Source: Lachnospiraceae bacterium (lineage in GTDB: Bacteria; Bacillota; Clostridia; Lachnospirales; Lachnospiraceae). From it: DNA of 43,835 nt. Of this stretch, positions 7,295 through 16,304 are shown in pieces. Location of the stretch: assembly GCA_021770345.1 (NCBI GenBank), contig JAETRD010000022.1:1-43835 (forward strand). Reading direction: 5' to 3'. Under the pieces are notes generated by a model that was given only the letters and a program-made list of their open reading frames with translations, was not told the origin of the DNA and did not search any database. The position numbers and the translations under genes were made by a program. Numbering within the stretch: position 1 is the first letter of the stretch; every line of letters begins with the position of its first letter.

Positions 7295-7322
7295 TTGTTT
7301 TTTTTCAAACATACTTTATAAT
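7295..7322 (+). promoter_or_regulatory. Sigma-A promoter of the fla/che operon
   Basis: TTGTTT (7295-7300), a T-rich 16-bp spacer, and a perfect TATAAT (7317-7322). The flgB ribosome binding site GAAAGGAG and ATG 7390 follow 50-70 bp later. This is the best candidate for the main promoter of the 33-kb operon. Confidence 0.65.
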
Positions 7323-7389
7323 TAAGAAAGGTATTTCTGCTAATATGCAATAATATGTAGAATTATGAAAAACGAAAGGAGACGTAGGA

Positions 7390-7788
7390 ATGTTTACCAC
7401 GGACGCATTTGACTATATCAATATCATGGATAAGGCGGCGGATGCGAGCTGGCTGCGTGAAAATGTGATCACCAACAATCTCGCGAATGTGGATACGCCG
7501 GGTTACAAGAGACAGGACGTGGCGTTCTCCGGGATACTTGAACGGGAATTGGGAAAAGGAAAGTATTATCAGACGCTTGCGAAGCGCGTGCAGGGATTGA
7601 ATACGCACCTGGATGATCTGACTGTGGAGTCCTATACGGATGCCGCAAATTACTCTTATCGTCTGGATAAGAACAACGTGGATGTGGATACGGAGAATGT
7701 TGAGCTTGCCAGCGAACAGTTGAAGTATCAGCTTCTGACAAATTCGATCAGCAGCGAGTTTAAACGATTGCAGACAGTTTTGAAATAG
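7390..7788 (+). CDS. flgB: Flagellar basal-body rod protein FlgB
   Basis: FlgB forms part of the proximal rod next to the MS ring and is exported by the flagellar type III system. The 132-residue product has the rod signature near the N-terminus, VITNNLANVDTPGYKRQDVAF, and a heptad-like C-terminal helix (VDTENVELASEQLKYQ) that packs into the rod core. The length is typical. The ribosome binding site GAAAGGAG lies 9 bp before ATG 7390. It is the first gene of the fla/che operon; flgC follows after 10 bp. Confidence 0.96.
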   Translation: MFTTDAFDYINIMDKAADASWLRENVITNNLANVDTPGYKRQDVAFSGILERELGKGKYYQTLAKRVQGLNTHLDDLTVESYTDAANYSYRLDKNNVDVDTENVELASEQLKYQLLTNSISSEFKRLQTVLK

Positions 7789-7798
7789 GAGGTAGATT

Positions 7799-8239
7799 AT
7801 GGGATTGTTTCAGGCATTTAACATCAGTGCGACAGGCATGACGGCGGAGCGCTTCCGCATCGATACGATCGCGCAGAACGTCGCGAACGTAAACACGACG
7901 CGCACCGAGGACGGGACACCTTATCGTCGCAAGATTGTGACTTTTGCGGAGAAGACGGTGACACCCTTCACGCAGTATTACGAATCTGCCAGGGCGCGGG
8001 CGGCCGGAAACGGCGTAAAGGTGGTATCGGTGAAAGAAGATACGGAGACGGAACTGCGGATGGTGTATGACCCGGCACATCCGGATGCGGACGAAAACGG
8101 TTATGTGTTTTATCCCAATGTCAACACGGTGACGGAGATGACGAATCTGATCGACGCCACCAGAGCATACGAGGCGAATACGACGGCGTTTAACGCGAGC
8201 AAGAGCATGGTACAGGCGGCGCTTAAAATTGGGGAATAG
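7799..8239 (+). CDS. flgC: Flagellar basal-body rod protein FlgC
   Basis: FlgC is a proximal rod subunit. The 146-residue product shows the rod-family N-terminal helix with AQNVANVNTTRTEDGTPYRRK and the C-terminal motif YVFYPNVNTVTEMTNLIDATRAYEANTTAFNASK, which is diagnostic for FlgC. The ribosome binding site GGAGG directly follows the flgB stop codon, so the two are translationally close. fliE begins 49 bp downstream. Confidence 0.97.
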   Translation: MGLFQAFNISATGMTAERFRIDTIAQNVANVNTTRTEDGTPYRRKIVTFAEKTVTPFTQYYESARARAAGNGVKVVSVKEDTETELRMVYDPAHPDADENGYVFYPNVNTVTEMTNLIDATRAYEANTTAFNASKSMVQAALKIGE

Positions 8240-8288
8240 TTTTTGACGATTGCTAATATGATTATGATACAGAAATGAGGAGCAAGAG

Positions 8289-8603
8289 ATGGATGTCAGT
8301 ATATTAACAGGAGTTACCCGCGCGGATTATATGGATGTGGTTTCGCAGCAGACGCTGCTTTCGGACGATACGGAGCGGACATTTGATTCCGTGTTGTCGT
8401 CTGCACTTGGAATTCTGAACGAGACGAACAGCCTGCAGAACAGTGCGGCGTCGGAAAAAATAAAATTTGCCCTGGGAAAGGCGGACAACCCGCATGATAT
8501 GCAGATCGCAGAGGCGAAAGCGCTCTCGGCGCTGCAGTACACAACGGCGGTGCGGGACAAGGCGTTAGAAGCGTACAAAGAAATCATGAATATGCAGATT
8601 TGA
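8289..8603 (+). CDS. fliE: Flagellar hook-basal body complex protein FliE
   Basis: FliE links the MS ring to the rod and is among the first export substrates. The 104-residue product is helical and soluble. It ends with the family pattern ADNPHDMQIAEAKALSALQYTTAVRDKALEAYKEIMNMQI, where the helix up to the last residue is conserved. The ribosome binding site GAGGAG (8277-8282) precedes ATG 8289. It lies between flgC and fliF, the standard order. Confidence 0.95.
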   Translation: MDVSILTGVTRADYMDVVSQQTLLSDDTERTFDSVLSSALGILNETNSLQNSAASEKIKFALGKADNPHDMQIAEAKALSALQYTTAVRDKALEAYKEIMNMQI

Positions 8604-8621
8604 TGAATGGAGTCGTAAAAC

Positions 8622-10223
8622 ATGCCAGAACAGATTCAAAAAATTTTAAATCAGGTTGTTGAATGGTGGAAAAAGTTTAACACGAAGCAGAAGGTCATAC
8701 TCGGTAGTATTACGGGGACGATCCTGCTTGCACTTGCGATACTGGCGCTTGTTGTCAGTACGCCGGTGATGGTGGAGCTGGTGAGATGCGAGACGACGGC
8801 GGACGCGAGCAAGGTGAAGGAGATGCTGGACTCTGACAGCTCGATTGAGTACGAGCTGTCGGAGGACGGCCTGACATTTTTTGTGAATGAGAAGAATGAG
8901 ATTGCGGCCAATTTCCTTCTTGCCGACAACGGCATTCCCAGCAGCGGTTACGGAATCGAAAATGTTTTTGAAGGCGGTTTTAGCTCCACGGAGGCGGATA
9001 AGACAAAACGCTACGAGCGGTATCTGGAAGAACATTTTGCGGAGCATCTGGCGACGCTTGCCAATGTCGAGACGGCAACGGTGGATCTGGATATCCCGAA
9101 TGACGACGGAACGATTCTGGCGCGGGAACAGGAGGCTTTCGCTGCGGTAATCCTCACACTCTCGGGTGAGATGACGGAGGAGCAGGCGCTCGGTGTGGCT
9201 CGTTTTATCGCGACACAGATCGGAAATAAAAGCACGGATAACATTTTAATTCTGGATTCGGAGTCGAATGTCCTGTTTTCGGGCGGGGACAGCAATACGG
9301 CGATGGGGACGGCCAGCAGTCAGCTTTCCCTTCAGGAGAAGAAGGAAAACCTGATCAAGAGCGAGATAAAGGATGTGCTGGTAGGCGGATCGCTGTATGA
9401 CCATGTTGAGATCGCGCTGAATCTGGATGTGGATTTTGATGAGAAGAGAGAGACATCCAGAGAGTTTTATGCACCGGAGGGGCAGACCAACGGGATGATC
9501 GGCGAGCAGAGTACATATGAATCGAACAGCGTAGGCGGCGCGGCCGCTACGCCGGGAACCGATCCCAACGACGACACTACCTATATGCTGGAGGATAACG
9601 AGTATACCGAGTCGAATGTCACGGATCAGACGACCGTGTATCAGAACAACGAGAAAGTGACCGATATTCAGTCGTCGCCGGGCAAGGTAAATGTCGAGAA
9701 CTGTTCGATTGCGATCGTGGCAAAGAATTATGTGGTTTATAACGAGGATGTATTGCGGGAATCCGGGGCGCTCGCGGATATGACGTTCGAGGAATATATT
9801 GCGGCGAACAGCGCACCGATCCGTATGGATGTGGACGACGATTACTATACGATGATTGCCAATGCGACCGGATTTCCGGCAGGCAGCATCAGCATTATCG
9901 CATACACGGAACCGATGTTCCAGTATTCTACCGGGGGAAGAACGTTTTCCGATTATCTGCAGATTGCGCTGACGGTAATCATCCTTCTGCTTCTTGGCTT
10001 TGTGGTATTCCGCAGCACCAGAAAGGATAAGGATGCGGAGCTCGAGGAGGAACTCTCCGTGGAGAGCCTGCTTGAGTCGACGAGAGAGAATCAGGATCAG
10101 ATGGCAGATATCGGATATAATGAGAAATCCGAGACAAGACTTCTCATTGAAAAATTTGTAGAAGAAAATCCAGAGGCCGCTGCGTCATTGCTGCGCAACT
10201 GGCTGAACGAGGAGTGGGAATAA
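8622..10223 (+). CDS. fliF: Flagellar MS-ring protein FliF
   Basis: FliF builds the membrane-embedded MS ring on which rod, C-ring and export gate assemble. The 533-residue product has a first membrane helix at about 23-45, the YscJ-like ring-building motifs (VKEMLDSDSSIEYEL, then ERYLEEHFAEHLATLANVETATV), a long Thr/Asp/Asn-rich loop (about 300-350), a second membrane helix at about 445-465, and a cytoplasmic tail. The tail ends with FVEENPEAAASLLRNWLNEEWE, the region that binds FliG. The ribosome binding site is modest (GGAG, 12 bp upstream). fliG follows after 3 bp. Confidence 0.97.
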   Translation: MPEQIQKILNQVVEWWKKFNTKQKVILGSITGTILLALAILALVVSTPVMVELVRCETTADASKVKEMLDSDSSIEYELSEDGLTFFVNEKNEIAANFLLADNGIPSSGYGIENVFEGGFSSTEADKTKRYERYLEEHFAEHLATLANVETATVDLDIPNDDGTILAREQEAFAAVILTLSGEMTEEQALGVARFIATQIGNKSTDNILILDSESNVLFSGGDSNTAMGTASSQLSLQEKKENLIKSEIKDVLVGGSLYDHVEIALNLDVDFDEKRETSREFYAPEGQTNGMIGEQSTYESNSVGGAAATPGTDPNDDTTYMLEDNEYTESNVTDQTTVYQNNEKVTDIQSSPGKVNVENCSIAIVAKNYVVYNEDVLRESGALADMTFEEYIAANSAPIRMDVDDDYYTMIANATGFPAGSISIIAYTEPMFQYSTGGRTFSDYLQIALTVIILLLLGFVVFRSTRKDKDAELEEELSVESLLESTRENQDQMADIGYNEKSETRLLIEKFVEENPEAAASLLRNWLNEEWE

Positions 10224-10226
10224 TCT

Positions 10227-11243
10227 ATGGCAGCAAAAAAAGATGAAAACTTTAACGGGCTTCAGAAAGCTGCAATTTTGTTGATTGCGTTGGGGCCTGA
10301 GCGTTCTGCCGATGTGTTTAAACATCTGAAAGAGGATGAGATTGAAGAACTTACGCTGGAAATTGCAAATACGAGAAGTGTTTCACCGCAGGTGAAAGAG
10401 GATATCTTAAACGAGTTCTATCAGGTCTGCCTGGCGCAGCAGTATATTGCGGAGGGCGGTATCGGCTATGCGAAGGAACTGTTGGACAAAGCACTCGGAA
10501 ACGAGCGGGCGCAGGAGGTTATCACAAAGCTTACTGCGTCCCTGCAGGTGCGCCCGTTTGAGTTTGTAAGAAAGACGGACCCGAGTCAGCTGTTAAACTT
10601 TATCCAGGATGAGCATCCGCAGACGATAGCGATGATTCTGTCCTATTTGACGGCGGCACAGGCGTCTATGGTACTCGGAGCGCTCCCGCCGGAGAAACAG
10701 GCGGATGTGGCGAAGCGTATCGCTATGATGGACCGCACTTCCCCGGATGTCATCAAGGAGGTGGAGCGTGTGCTCGAACGGAAGCTTGCTTCTCTGGTAA
10801 ATCAGGATTACACGATTGTCGGAGGTGTGGACGCAATCGTAAACATTTTAAATACGGTAGACCGTTCCACGGAAAAACACATTATGGAGTCTCTGGAAAT
10901 CGAAGAGCCGGAGCTGGCAGACGAGATCCGCAAGAAGATGTTCGTATTCGAGGATATCCTGCTGCTGGACGACCGTGCGATTCAGAGAGTGCTGCGTGAC
11001 GTGGATAATTCGGATCTGGGTGTGGCGCTCAAGGCTGCAAACGAGGAGGTTCAGAATGTGATCTTCAAGAACCTTTCGAAGCGTCTTGCTGCCATGATTA
11101 AGGAAGACATGGAATTTATGGGCCCTGTGCGTATGAAAGACGTGGAGGAAGCGCAGCAGAAGATTGTCAGCGTGATTCGTAAATTGGAGGATGCAGGTGA
11201 GATTGTCATCTCCAGAGGCGGAGGTGACGAGATAGTTGTCTAA
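10227..11243 (+). CDS. fliG: Flagellar motor switch protein FliG
   Basis: FliG sits at the top of the C-ring, binds FliF and transmits torque from MotA. The 338-residue product begins with LQKAAILLIALGPERSADVFKHL, the FliF-binding domain. The middle domain carries the EHPQTIAMILSYL motif. The C-terminal domain contains FVFEDILLLDDRAIQRVLRDVD, with the charged residues that face the stator. Length and order are standard. The last 8 bases overlap the start of fliH. Confidence 0.98.
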   Translation: MAAKKDENFNGLQKAAILLIALGPERSADVFKHLKEDEIEELTLEIANTRSVSPQVKEDILNEFYQVCLAQQYIAEGGIGYAKELLDKALGNERAQEVITKLTASLQVRPFEFVRKTDPSQLLNFIQDEHPQTIAMILSYLTAAQASMVLGALPPEKQADVAKRIAMMDRTSPDVIKEVERVLERKLASLVNQDYTIVGGVDAIVNILNTVDRSTEKHIMESLEIEEPELADEIRKKMFVFEDILLLDDRAIQRVLRDVDNSDLGVALKAANEEVQNVIFKNLSKRLAAMIKEDMEFMGPVRMKDVEEAQQKIVSVIRKLEDAGEIVISRGGGDEIVV

Positions 11244-12054
11244 TCTTTATAAACAGTGGACTGTACGAACAGAGGATGCGAGACTGATTAACAGCAATGA
11301 GATCGTGTCGGAGCTGATGAAAAAGAACGCGCAGCAGACGGCTGCTGTGCAGACCAGGGGAGAAGGCGCCGCGGAGCAGGAAGCGGGCCGGACGTTTACG
11401 GAAGGTCTCTTTGCCGAAGATCTGGGAAGTATCTCAGAGCCCGAGCCGGAAGTCGATTATGTGGCGGAGGCGAAAGCGGAGGCGGAGCGCATTTTAGAGG
11501 AAGCGAGAAGCCAGGCGGAGGCGATTGTCTCGGCTGCAAAAAACAGCGCGGCAGAGATACGTGAGATATCCAAAAATCAGGGGTATGAAGAGGGAAAGAC
11601 GGCTGCGGGGAAAGAACTCGAAGCCGCACAGGCAGAATTAGAACAGACATATTCCGAGAAAAGCCGTTCACTGGAAGCGGATTACTGCGAGCGGCGCAAC
11701 AGTATGGAACATGATTTGGTGGATGTGATTTTGGAAGTATTCAATAAGGTATTTCACATTCAGTTTGACAACAAAAAGCATATTCTGATGCATTTGATTG
11801 ATGATGCAATCATGAATGTCGAGGGGGAGAAGTCCTTCCGTATCAAAGTTTCCTCCGGAAATGTCCGGTTTCTTGAGACGCATAAGGAGGAAATTTTAGA
11901 CCGTGTGGGCCATGATATCGAGTTGGAGATTCTGGCGGATTCCACAATGGACGGAAACGGCTGCATCATAGAAACGGATTCCGGCGTATTTGATTGCAGT
12001 CTGGGTACACAGCTGGAGAATCTGATCAAGGATATCCGTTCACTTTCTTCATAA
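11236..12054 (+). CDS. fliH: Flagellar assembly protein FliH
   Basis: FliH is the peripheral stalk of the export ATPase, binds FliI and docks it on the C-ring. The 272-residue product has a low-complexity N-terminus. A central coiled coil of Ala/Glu repeats follows (about 75-150, AEAKAEAERILEEARSQAEA). The C-terminal E-subunit-like domain ends with DSTMDGNGCIIETDSGVFDCSLGTQLENL. The TTG start at 11236 lies inside the end of fliG, giving an 8-base overlap and likely translational coupling. fliI starts 12 bp downstream. Confidence 0.93.
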   Translation: MSNLYKQWTVRTEDARLINSNEIVSELMKKNAQQTAAVQTRGEGAAEQEAGRTFTEGLFAEDLGSISEPEPEVDYVAEAKAEAERILEEARSQAEAIVSAAKNSAAEIREISKNQGYEEGKTAAGKELEAAQAELEQTYSEKSRSLEADYCERRNSMEHDLVDVILEVFNKVFHIQFDNKKHILMHLIDDAIMNVEGEKSFRIKVSSGNVRFLETHKEEILDRVGHDIELEILADSTMDGNGCIIETDSGVFDCSLGTQLENLIKDIRSLSS

Positions 12055-12066
12055 GGATGAGGCAAA

Positions 12067-13377
12067 ATGACGCATGAATTTGACAAATACCGTCAGCTGG
12101 CGGATAAGAAATATTTTAATCAGCTGGGAAAGGTAGTGAAAATCGTAGGTCTTACGATTGAATCGGTGGGACCCGATGCAAAACTAAACGATTTATGCCG
12201 CATTATAATGGATCAGGAGACCGGAAACTCAGTGATGGCGGAGGTTGTCGGATTCCGGGATAAGCGGCTTCTTTTGATGCCCTTTGACAATGTGGAGGGA
12301 ATCGGAGTCGGATGTATCGTCGAAAATACGGGACATCCGCTTACCGTCAGGGTAGGGGATGCCCTGCTGGGGCACACGTTAGATGGAATCGGAAGACCCA
12401 CGGACTGTGCCGAAATCCCGCTGTCGGCCGAAAGCCCGGTGGAGGCTCAGCCGCCGGACCCGATGAGCCGAAAAATTATTGACGAGGTCCTGCCGCTCGG
12501 CGTCAAGGCAGTGGACGGACTTTTGACGGTCGGAAAAGGACAGCGTATCGGCATTTTTGCGGGGTCCGGTGTCGGAAAGAGTACACTGCTCGGCATGTTT
12601 GCCAGAAATACAAAGGCGGACATTAACGTCATCGCGCTGATCGGAGAGCGCGGGCGAGAGGTGCGCGAGTTTGTGGAGCGTGACCTTGGAGAGGAAGGCA
12701 TGAAACGTTCGGTGGTGGTGGTGGCGACCTCGGATAAACCGGCATTGATCCGAAATAAAGCGGCCAAAACGGCCACGGCAATCGCGGAATATTTCCGGAG
12801 TCAGGGAAAAGACGTGCTTCTGATGATGGATTCCCTGACGCGTTTTTCTATGGCGCAGAGAGAGATCGGGCTGGCGTCCGGTGAGCCGCCGGTAACCAGG
12901 GGGTATCCGCCGAGCGTATACTCGGAGATGCCGAAGTTGCTCGAGCGGGCCGGAACCGACGTCTGCGGTTCTATTACGGGGCTGTATACGGTGCTGGTGG
13001 ACGGCGATGATTTCAATGAACCGATCACCGACACGGCGCGAAGTATTTTAGACGGGCATATTATGTTGTCGAGGCGGCTCGGGCATAAGAACCATTATCC
13101 GGCAATCGATGTGCTGCAGAGTATTTCGCGAGTTATGAGTTCGATTGCGAGCGGAGAGCACAAGGCATTGGCCGGAAGACTCAAGAATGTCCTGGCGACT
13201 TACAATGAAGCGGAAGATCTGATTAATATCGGTGCATATAAGAGCGGCTCGAACAGGGAGATCGATTATGCGGTGGCTAAAATCGAAGCGGTAAACGCGT
13301 TCCTGAGGCAGACGACGGAGGAAAAGTTTGACTTTGAAGAAGAGATAGCGCTCCTTGGGGCATTGTTTGAGGATTAG
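12067..13377 (+). CDS. fliI: Flagellum-specific export ATPase FliI
   Basis: FliI is the hexameric F1-beta-like ATPase that primes substrates for flagellar export. The 436-residue product has the N-terminal barrel, the Walker A motif GSGVGKST (166-173, Lys171), the Walker B region DVLLMMDSLTRF, and the FliI/YscN signature SGEPPVTRGYPPSVYSEMPKLLERAG. The length is normal. The ribosome binding site AAGGATGAGG precedes ATG 12067. It is followed directly by fliJ. Confidence 0.98.
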   Translation: MTHEFDKYRQLADKKYFNQLGKVVKIVGLTIESVGPDAKLNDLCRIIMDQETGNSVMAEVVGFRDKRLLLMPFDNVEGIGVGCIVENTGHPLTVRVGDALLGHTLDGIGRPTDCAEIPLSAESPVEAQPPDPMSRKIIDEVLPLGVKAVDGLLTVGKGQRIGIFAGSGVGKSTLLGMFARNTKADINVIALIGERGREVREFVERDLGEEGMKRSVVVVATSDKPALIRNKAAKTATAIAEYFRSQGKDVLLMMDSLTRFSMAQREIGLASGEPPVTRGYPPSVYSEMPKLLERAGTDVCGSITGLYTVLVDGDDFNEPITDTARSILDGHIMLSRRLGHKNHYPAIDVLQSISRVMSSIASGEHKALAGRLKNVLATYNEAEDLINIGAYKSGSNREIDYAVAKIEAVNAFLRQTTEEKFDFEEEIALLGALFED

Positions 13378-13381
13378 GCTT

Positions 13382-13822
13382 ATGGCAAAGTTTACTTACC
13401 GGATGCAGAATATTTTAGACATCAAGATCAAGATGGAAAATCAGGCCAAGATCGCATACAGTGCCGCGAACGCGAAGCTTGCGGAGGAGCAGGATGCGCT
13501 GCGCGCGATTATGGTCCGGCGTGCAGGCTATGAGAGGCAGGCGAGAGAGCTTGCCAGCGGCAGCCTGAATCTCAGAGAGATCAAAGAGTGCAGAAATGCA
13601 ATCGAAGTGATGAAGGGCCGGCAGCGCACGCAGCTGATGAATGTGCATGCGGCGGAGCGGAATGTGGAGTTGGCGAGAAAGGCTTTAAACGAGGTCATGG
13701 TGGAGCGAAAGACCCATGAAAAGCTGCGCGAAAAGCAGTTTGAAGAGTTTAAGTACGAGCTTCAGAAGGCCGAGAGCAAGGAGATAGACGAACTGGTAAG
13801 CTATAATTATCATGATAGTTAG
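13382..13822 (+). CDS. fliJ: Flagellar export protein FliJ
   Basis: FliJ is the small coiled-coil stalk of the FliI hexamer and recycles export chaperones. The 146-residue product begins MAKFTYRMQNILDIKIKME, typical of Firmicute FliJ, and is almost entirely charged helix. ATG 13382 is preferred over upstream in-frame starts because it gives this family N-terminus. It comes four bases after the fliI stop codon. Sequence conservation in this family is low, so the call leans on position. Confidence 0.9.
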   Translation: MAKFTYRMQNILDIKIKMENQAKIAYSAANAKLAEEQDALRAIMVRRAGYERQARELASGSLNLREIKECRNAIEVMKGRQRTQLMNVHAAERNVELARKALNEVMVERKTHEKLREKQFEEFKYELQKAESKEIDELVSYNYHDS

Positions 13823-13834
13823 GATGGTGGCAGT

Positions 13835-14674
13835 ATGGCAGACGAGAAGGAAGAGGTTTTAGACAAGAAGGCAGCGAAGCAGGCCAGAAAAGAAGAAAAA
13901 AGAGCCGCAAAGGCCGCAAAGAAAAAGGCAAAGGCCGCAAGTGACGATCTGGATCTGGAGGAGGAGAGCGCGGGCAGCAAGATTGCCGTGTTTTTTGTTT
14001 CCATTATTATCATCATTATCTGGCTGGCAATCATTGTGCTGCTGATCAAGTGGGATGTGGGAGGTTTCGGTTCCACGGTGCTCGGACCTCTGCTTAAGGA
14101 TGTTCCGTATGTGAACCGGATTTTGCCGGACTCGGTGACGGCGACAGAGTCGACCGAGGATGCCGCCTATACATTTGACAGTATGGAGGATGCCGTCGCG
14201 CGGATCCGCGAACTGGAAATCCAGCTGGGAGAGGCGCAGAACGCGTCGAGTTCCGATGCGCAGTATATCGGCGAACTCGAGAGCCAGGCAGCGGAGCTTG
14301 CGCAGTATAAGCAGGAGGAGGCAGCCTTTGAGGCAATTCGTGAAAAGTTCTATGAGGAGGTTGTGTTTTCCGATTCGGCACCCGATATAGAACAATATAA
14401 GGCATATTACGAGAGCATAGATCCGGCTAATGCCGAGATGATTTACCGTCAGGTAGTCGAACAGACGGCCGAAAATGAAGAACTCAAAGAGTATGTGAAC
14501 ACCTATTCATCTATGAAGCCGAAGGAAGCGGCAGCGATTTTCGATACGATGACGGATGATCTGAAACTTGTGGCGAATATTCTGATGAATATGGACGCAC
14601 AGTCAAGAGCTGATATTCTTGGCAAAATGAACTCCGAGACCGCGGCAAAGGTCACGGAAATCATGAAGCCTTAG
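13835..14674 (+). CDS. MotE/YlxF-like flagellar operon membrane protein
   Basis: This 279-residue protein sits between fliJ and fliK, where Bacillus has ylxF. It has a cytoplasmic Lys/Ala-rich N-terminal tail (about 1-45), one membrane helix (about 50-72, an IIIIIIWLAIIVLLI core), a coiled coil (about 110-165), and a C-terminal MgtE-N/MotE-type helical repeat domain (about 200-279). That domain contains MKPKEAAAIFDTMTDDLKLVANILMNMD followed by SRADILGKMNSETAAKVTEIM. Proteins of this family are implicated in motility and stator or export chaperoning, but the exact role is not established in Firmicutes. Confidence 0.85.
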   Translation: MADEKEEVLDKKAAKQARKEEKRAAKAAKKKAKAASDDLDLEEESAGSKIAVFFVSIIIIIIWLAIIVLLIKWDVGGFGSTVLGPLLKDVPYVNRILPDSVTATESTEDAAYTFDSMEDAVARIRELEIQLGEAQNASSSDAQYIGELESQAAELAQYKQEEAAFEAIREKFYEEVVFSDSAPDIEQYKAYYESIDPANAEMIYRQVVEQTAENEELKEYVNTYSSMKPKEAAAIFDTMTDDLKLVANILMNMDAQSRADILGKMNSETAAKVTEIMKP

Positions 14675-14682
14675 AATATATA

Positions 14683-14717
14683 GAAGAGGATGCTTTCGTC
14701 AGGAGGGCATATTCTTC
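14683..14717 (+). other. Hairpin between the motE-like gene and fliK
   Basis: GAAGAGGATGC (14683-14693) and GCATATTCTTC (14707-14717) pair over 11 positions with one G-U pair and one mismatch around a 13-nt loop. No T run follows, so it is not a classical terminator. It may mark mRNA processing or stability within the operon. Confidence 0.35.
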
Positions 14718-14745
14718 ACAAATATAAAAGGAAGGAGGAAGCGTG

Positions 14746-16290
14746 ATGGGAACATCAAAAATTTCCGACGTCGGCAGAATTTTTATTCAGAGCCAGGCGG
14801 CGGATGCCGGAATCGCTTCACCGGAGGAGAGCAAAATCAGCTTTTCGGACTGGATGGGGCAGATGGCTGCGATGGCGGAAGGAGAACTGTTTGCAGGGAT
14901 GTCCGGTGCAAATGCGGGAAACATGAAGGCGGCAGACAGAACGGTTACGCAGGTTGCGCCCGCGGAGCATGATTATGTGCAGACCAGACCGCGGCGGGAA
15001 GTGCAGACTGCGGATGCGTCCGACACGAAGTGGAAGGATGACGGCAGGGCACAGGAAGCGCTGGAGAAATTTTCCGGGGAAGTAAAAGAAGTACTCAAAG
15101 AGGAACTTGGCGTATCGGAGGAACAGATCGAGGATGCGATGAGCGTTTTGGGGCTTGGTTACGCAGATCTGATGAATCCAAATCAACTGGCAGCACTTGT
15201 GGCTGAGCTTACAGGCGAGACGGATCCGGGTGCACTGCTGGTGAGCGGCGAGTTTCTGACGGTGATGCAGGCCGTAAATACGATCAGCGAGGGTCTTTTG
15301 CAGGAGCTTGGACTGTCGAGAGAAGAGTTTATGGCGCAGCTGAAACTGGCTATGGATGCGTCGGAAGGGGCGATGAATGCGGACGCTTTGGATGCGGCAG
15401 CGGAGAATGCGGAAGAGACAGCGGAATCCGAATCTATGCAGCCGACGGGAACGGAGCAGACGGATGCTCAGGGATCGGATATCCGGCACGATGTGACAGC
15501 AGAGACACTGGTACAGGACGATGCAGCCGGAGCGGAGCAGACCGTGGAGAAAGGAATCACACAGCCGGCGGAGACGGAAGAAGACATGGAGGAGGCCGGC
15601 GTGCCGGAGAATGCAGTCCGGACAGAAGAGCGGCAGACGGTCGAAAAACTTCAGAATGAGGCGGAGCATACCAAAGACGGACAGTCGAAATCCGGTCAGA
15701 ACCGCGGAGGATCCGCGTTGGACGGACAGGGGACAAACGGTGTCCAGACAGGCGGTGTGCAGGCGCAGAATAATGCGGTGCAGACGGCCGGGGCAGGGAA
15801 TGCCGCGGGTTTTGCGGGACAGATGGATGTACAGAATATCATCCGTCAGATTGCGGAATTCTCCAGGGTGGTCGTAAACAACAGATCCACAACAATGGAA
15901 ATGCAGCTGAATCCGGAAAATCTCGGTAAGCTTATGCTGTCCGTGACGGCGAAGAACGGTGTCGTGTCCGCACAGATTTACACGCAGAACGAGGCGGTAA
16001 AGGAAGCGTTGGAGCAACAGATCGTCACGTTAAAGCAGGAGATGAATCAGGCGGGCGTGAAAGTGGACGCCGTTGAAGTCGCAGTGGGAAGCCATGAATT
16101 TGAGCGCAATCTCGAGCAGAACGCACAGCAGGAGGAGAGGCAGGCCGAAGAGCAGGAGAAAGCGTCCGGCAGAACGAGACATATTAATCTGAACAGCCTC
16201 GATGAGCTTGGCGGCATGATGACGGAAGAGGAGAGCCTTGTGGCGCAGATGATGGCAGAACAGGGGAATTCCGTTGATTTTACAGCATAA
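14746..16290 (+). CDS. fliK: Flagellar hook-length control protein FliK
   Basis: FliK measures hook length and switches export specificity by contacting FlhB. The product is 514 residues from ATG 14746, which lies 7 bp after GGAGG (14734-14738); GTG 14743 is a closer, less likely start. The long N-terminal and central part is low-complexity Glu, Ala, Gln and Thr rich, as expected of the flexible ruler. The conserved Flg_hook C-terminal domain (about 370-450) carries MEMQLNPENLGKLMLSVTAKNGVVSAQIYTQNEAVKEALE. The final 50 residues are acidic and Gln/Glu-rich. flgD follows after 14 bp. Confidence 0.93.
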   Translation: MGTSKISDVGRIFIQSQAADAGIASPEESKISFSDWMGQMAAMAEGELFAGMSGANAGNMKAADRTVTQVAPAEHDYVQTRPRREVQTADASDTKWKDDGRAQEALEKFSGEVKEVLKEELGVSEEQIEDAMSVLGLGYADLMNPNQLAALVAELTGETDPGALLVSGEFLTVMQAVNTISEGLLQELGLSREEFMAQLKLAMDASEGAMNADALDAAAENAEETAESESMQPTGTEQTDAQGSDIRHDVTAETLVQDDAAGAEQTVEKGITQPAETEEDMEEAGVPENAVRTEERQTVEKLQNEAEHTKDGQSKSGQNRGGSALDGQGTNGVQTGGVQAQNNAVQTAGAGNAAGFAGQMDVQNIIRQIAEFSRVVVNNRSTTMEMQLNPENLGKLMLSVTAKNGVVSAQIYTQNEAVKEALEQQIVTLKQEMNQAGVKVDAVEVAVGSHEFERNLEQNAQQEERQAEEQEKASGRTRHINLNSLDELGGMMTEEESLVAQMMAEQGNSVDFTA

Positions 16291-16304
16291 GAAAGGAGAA
16301 TTGT

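Noticed and set aside
14818-16017. A 399-codon open frame on the - strand opposite fliK
   Set aside because: It is a shadow frame of a low-complexity gene; it has repetitive His/Arg/Leu composition and no ribosome binding site.
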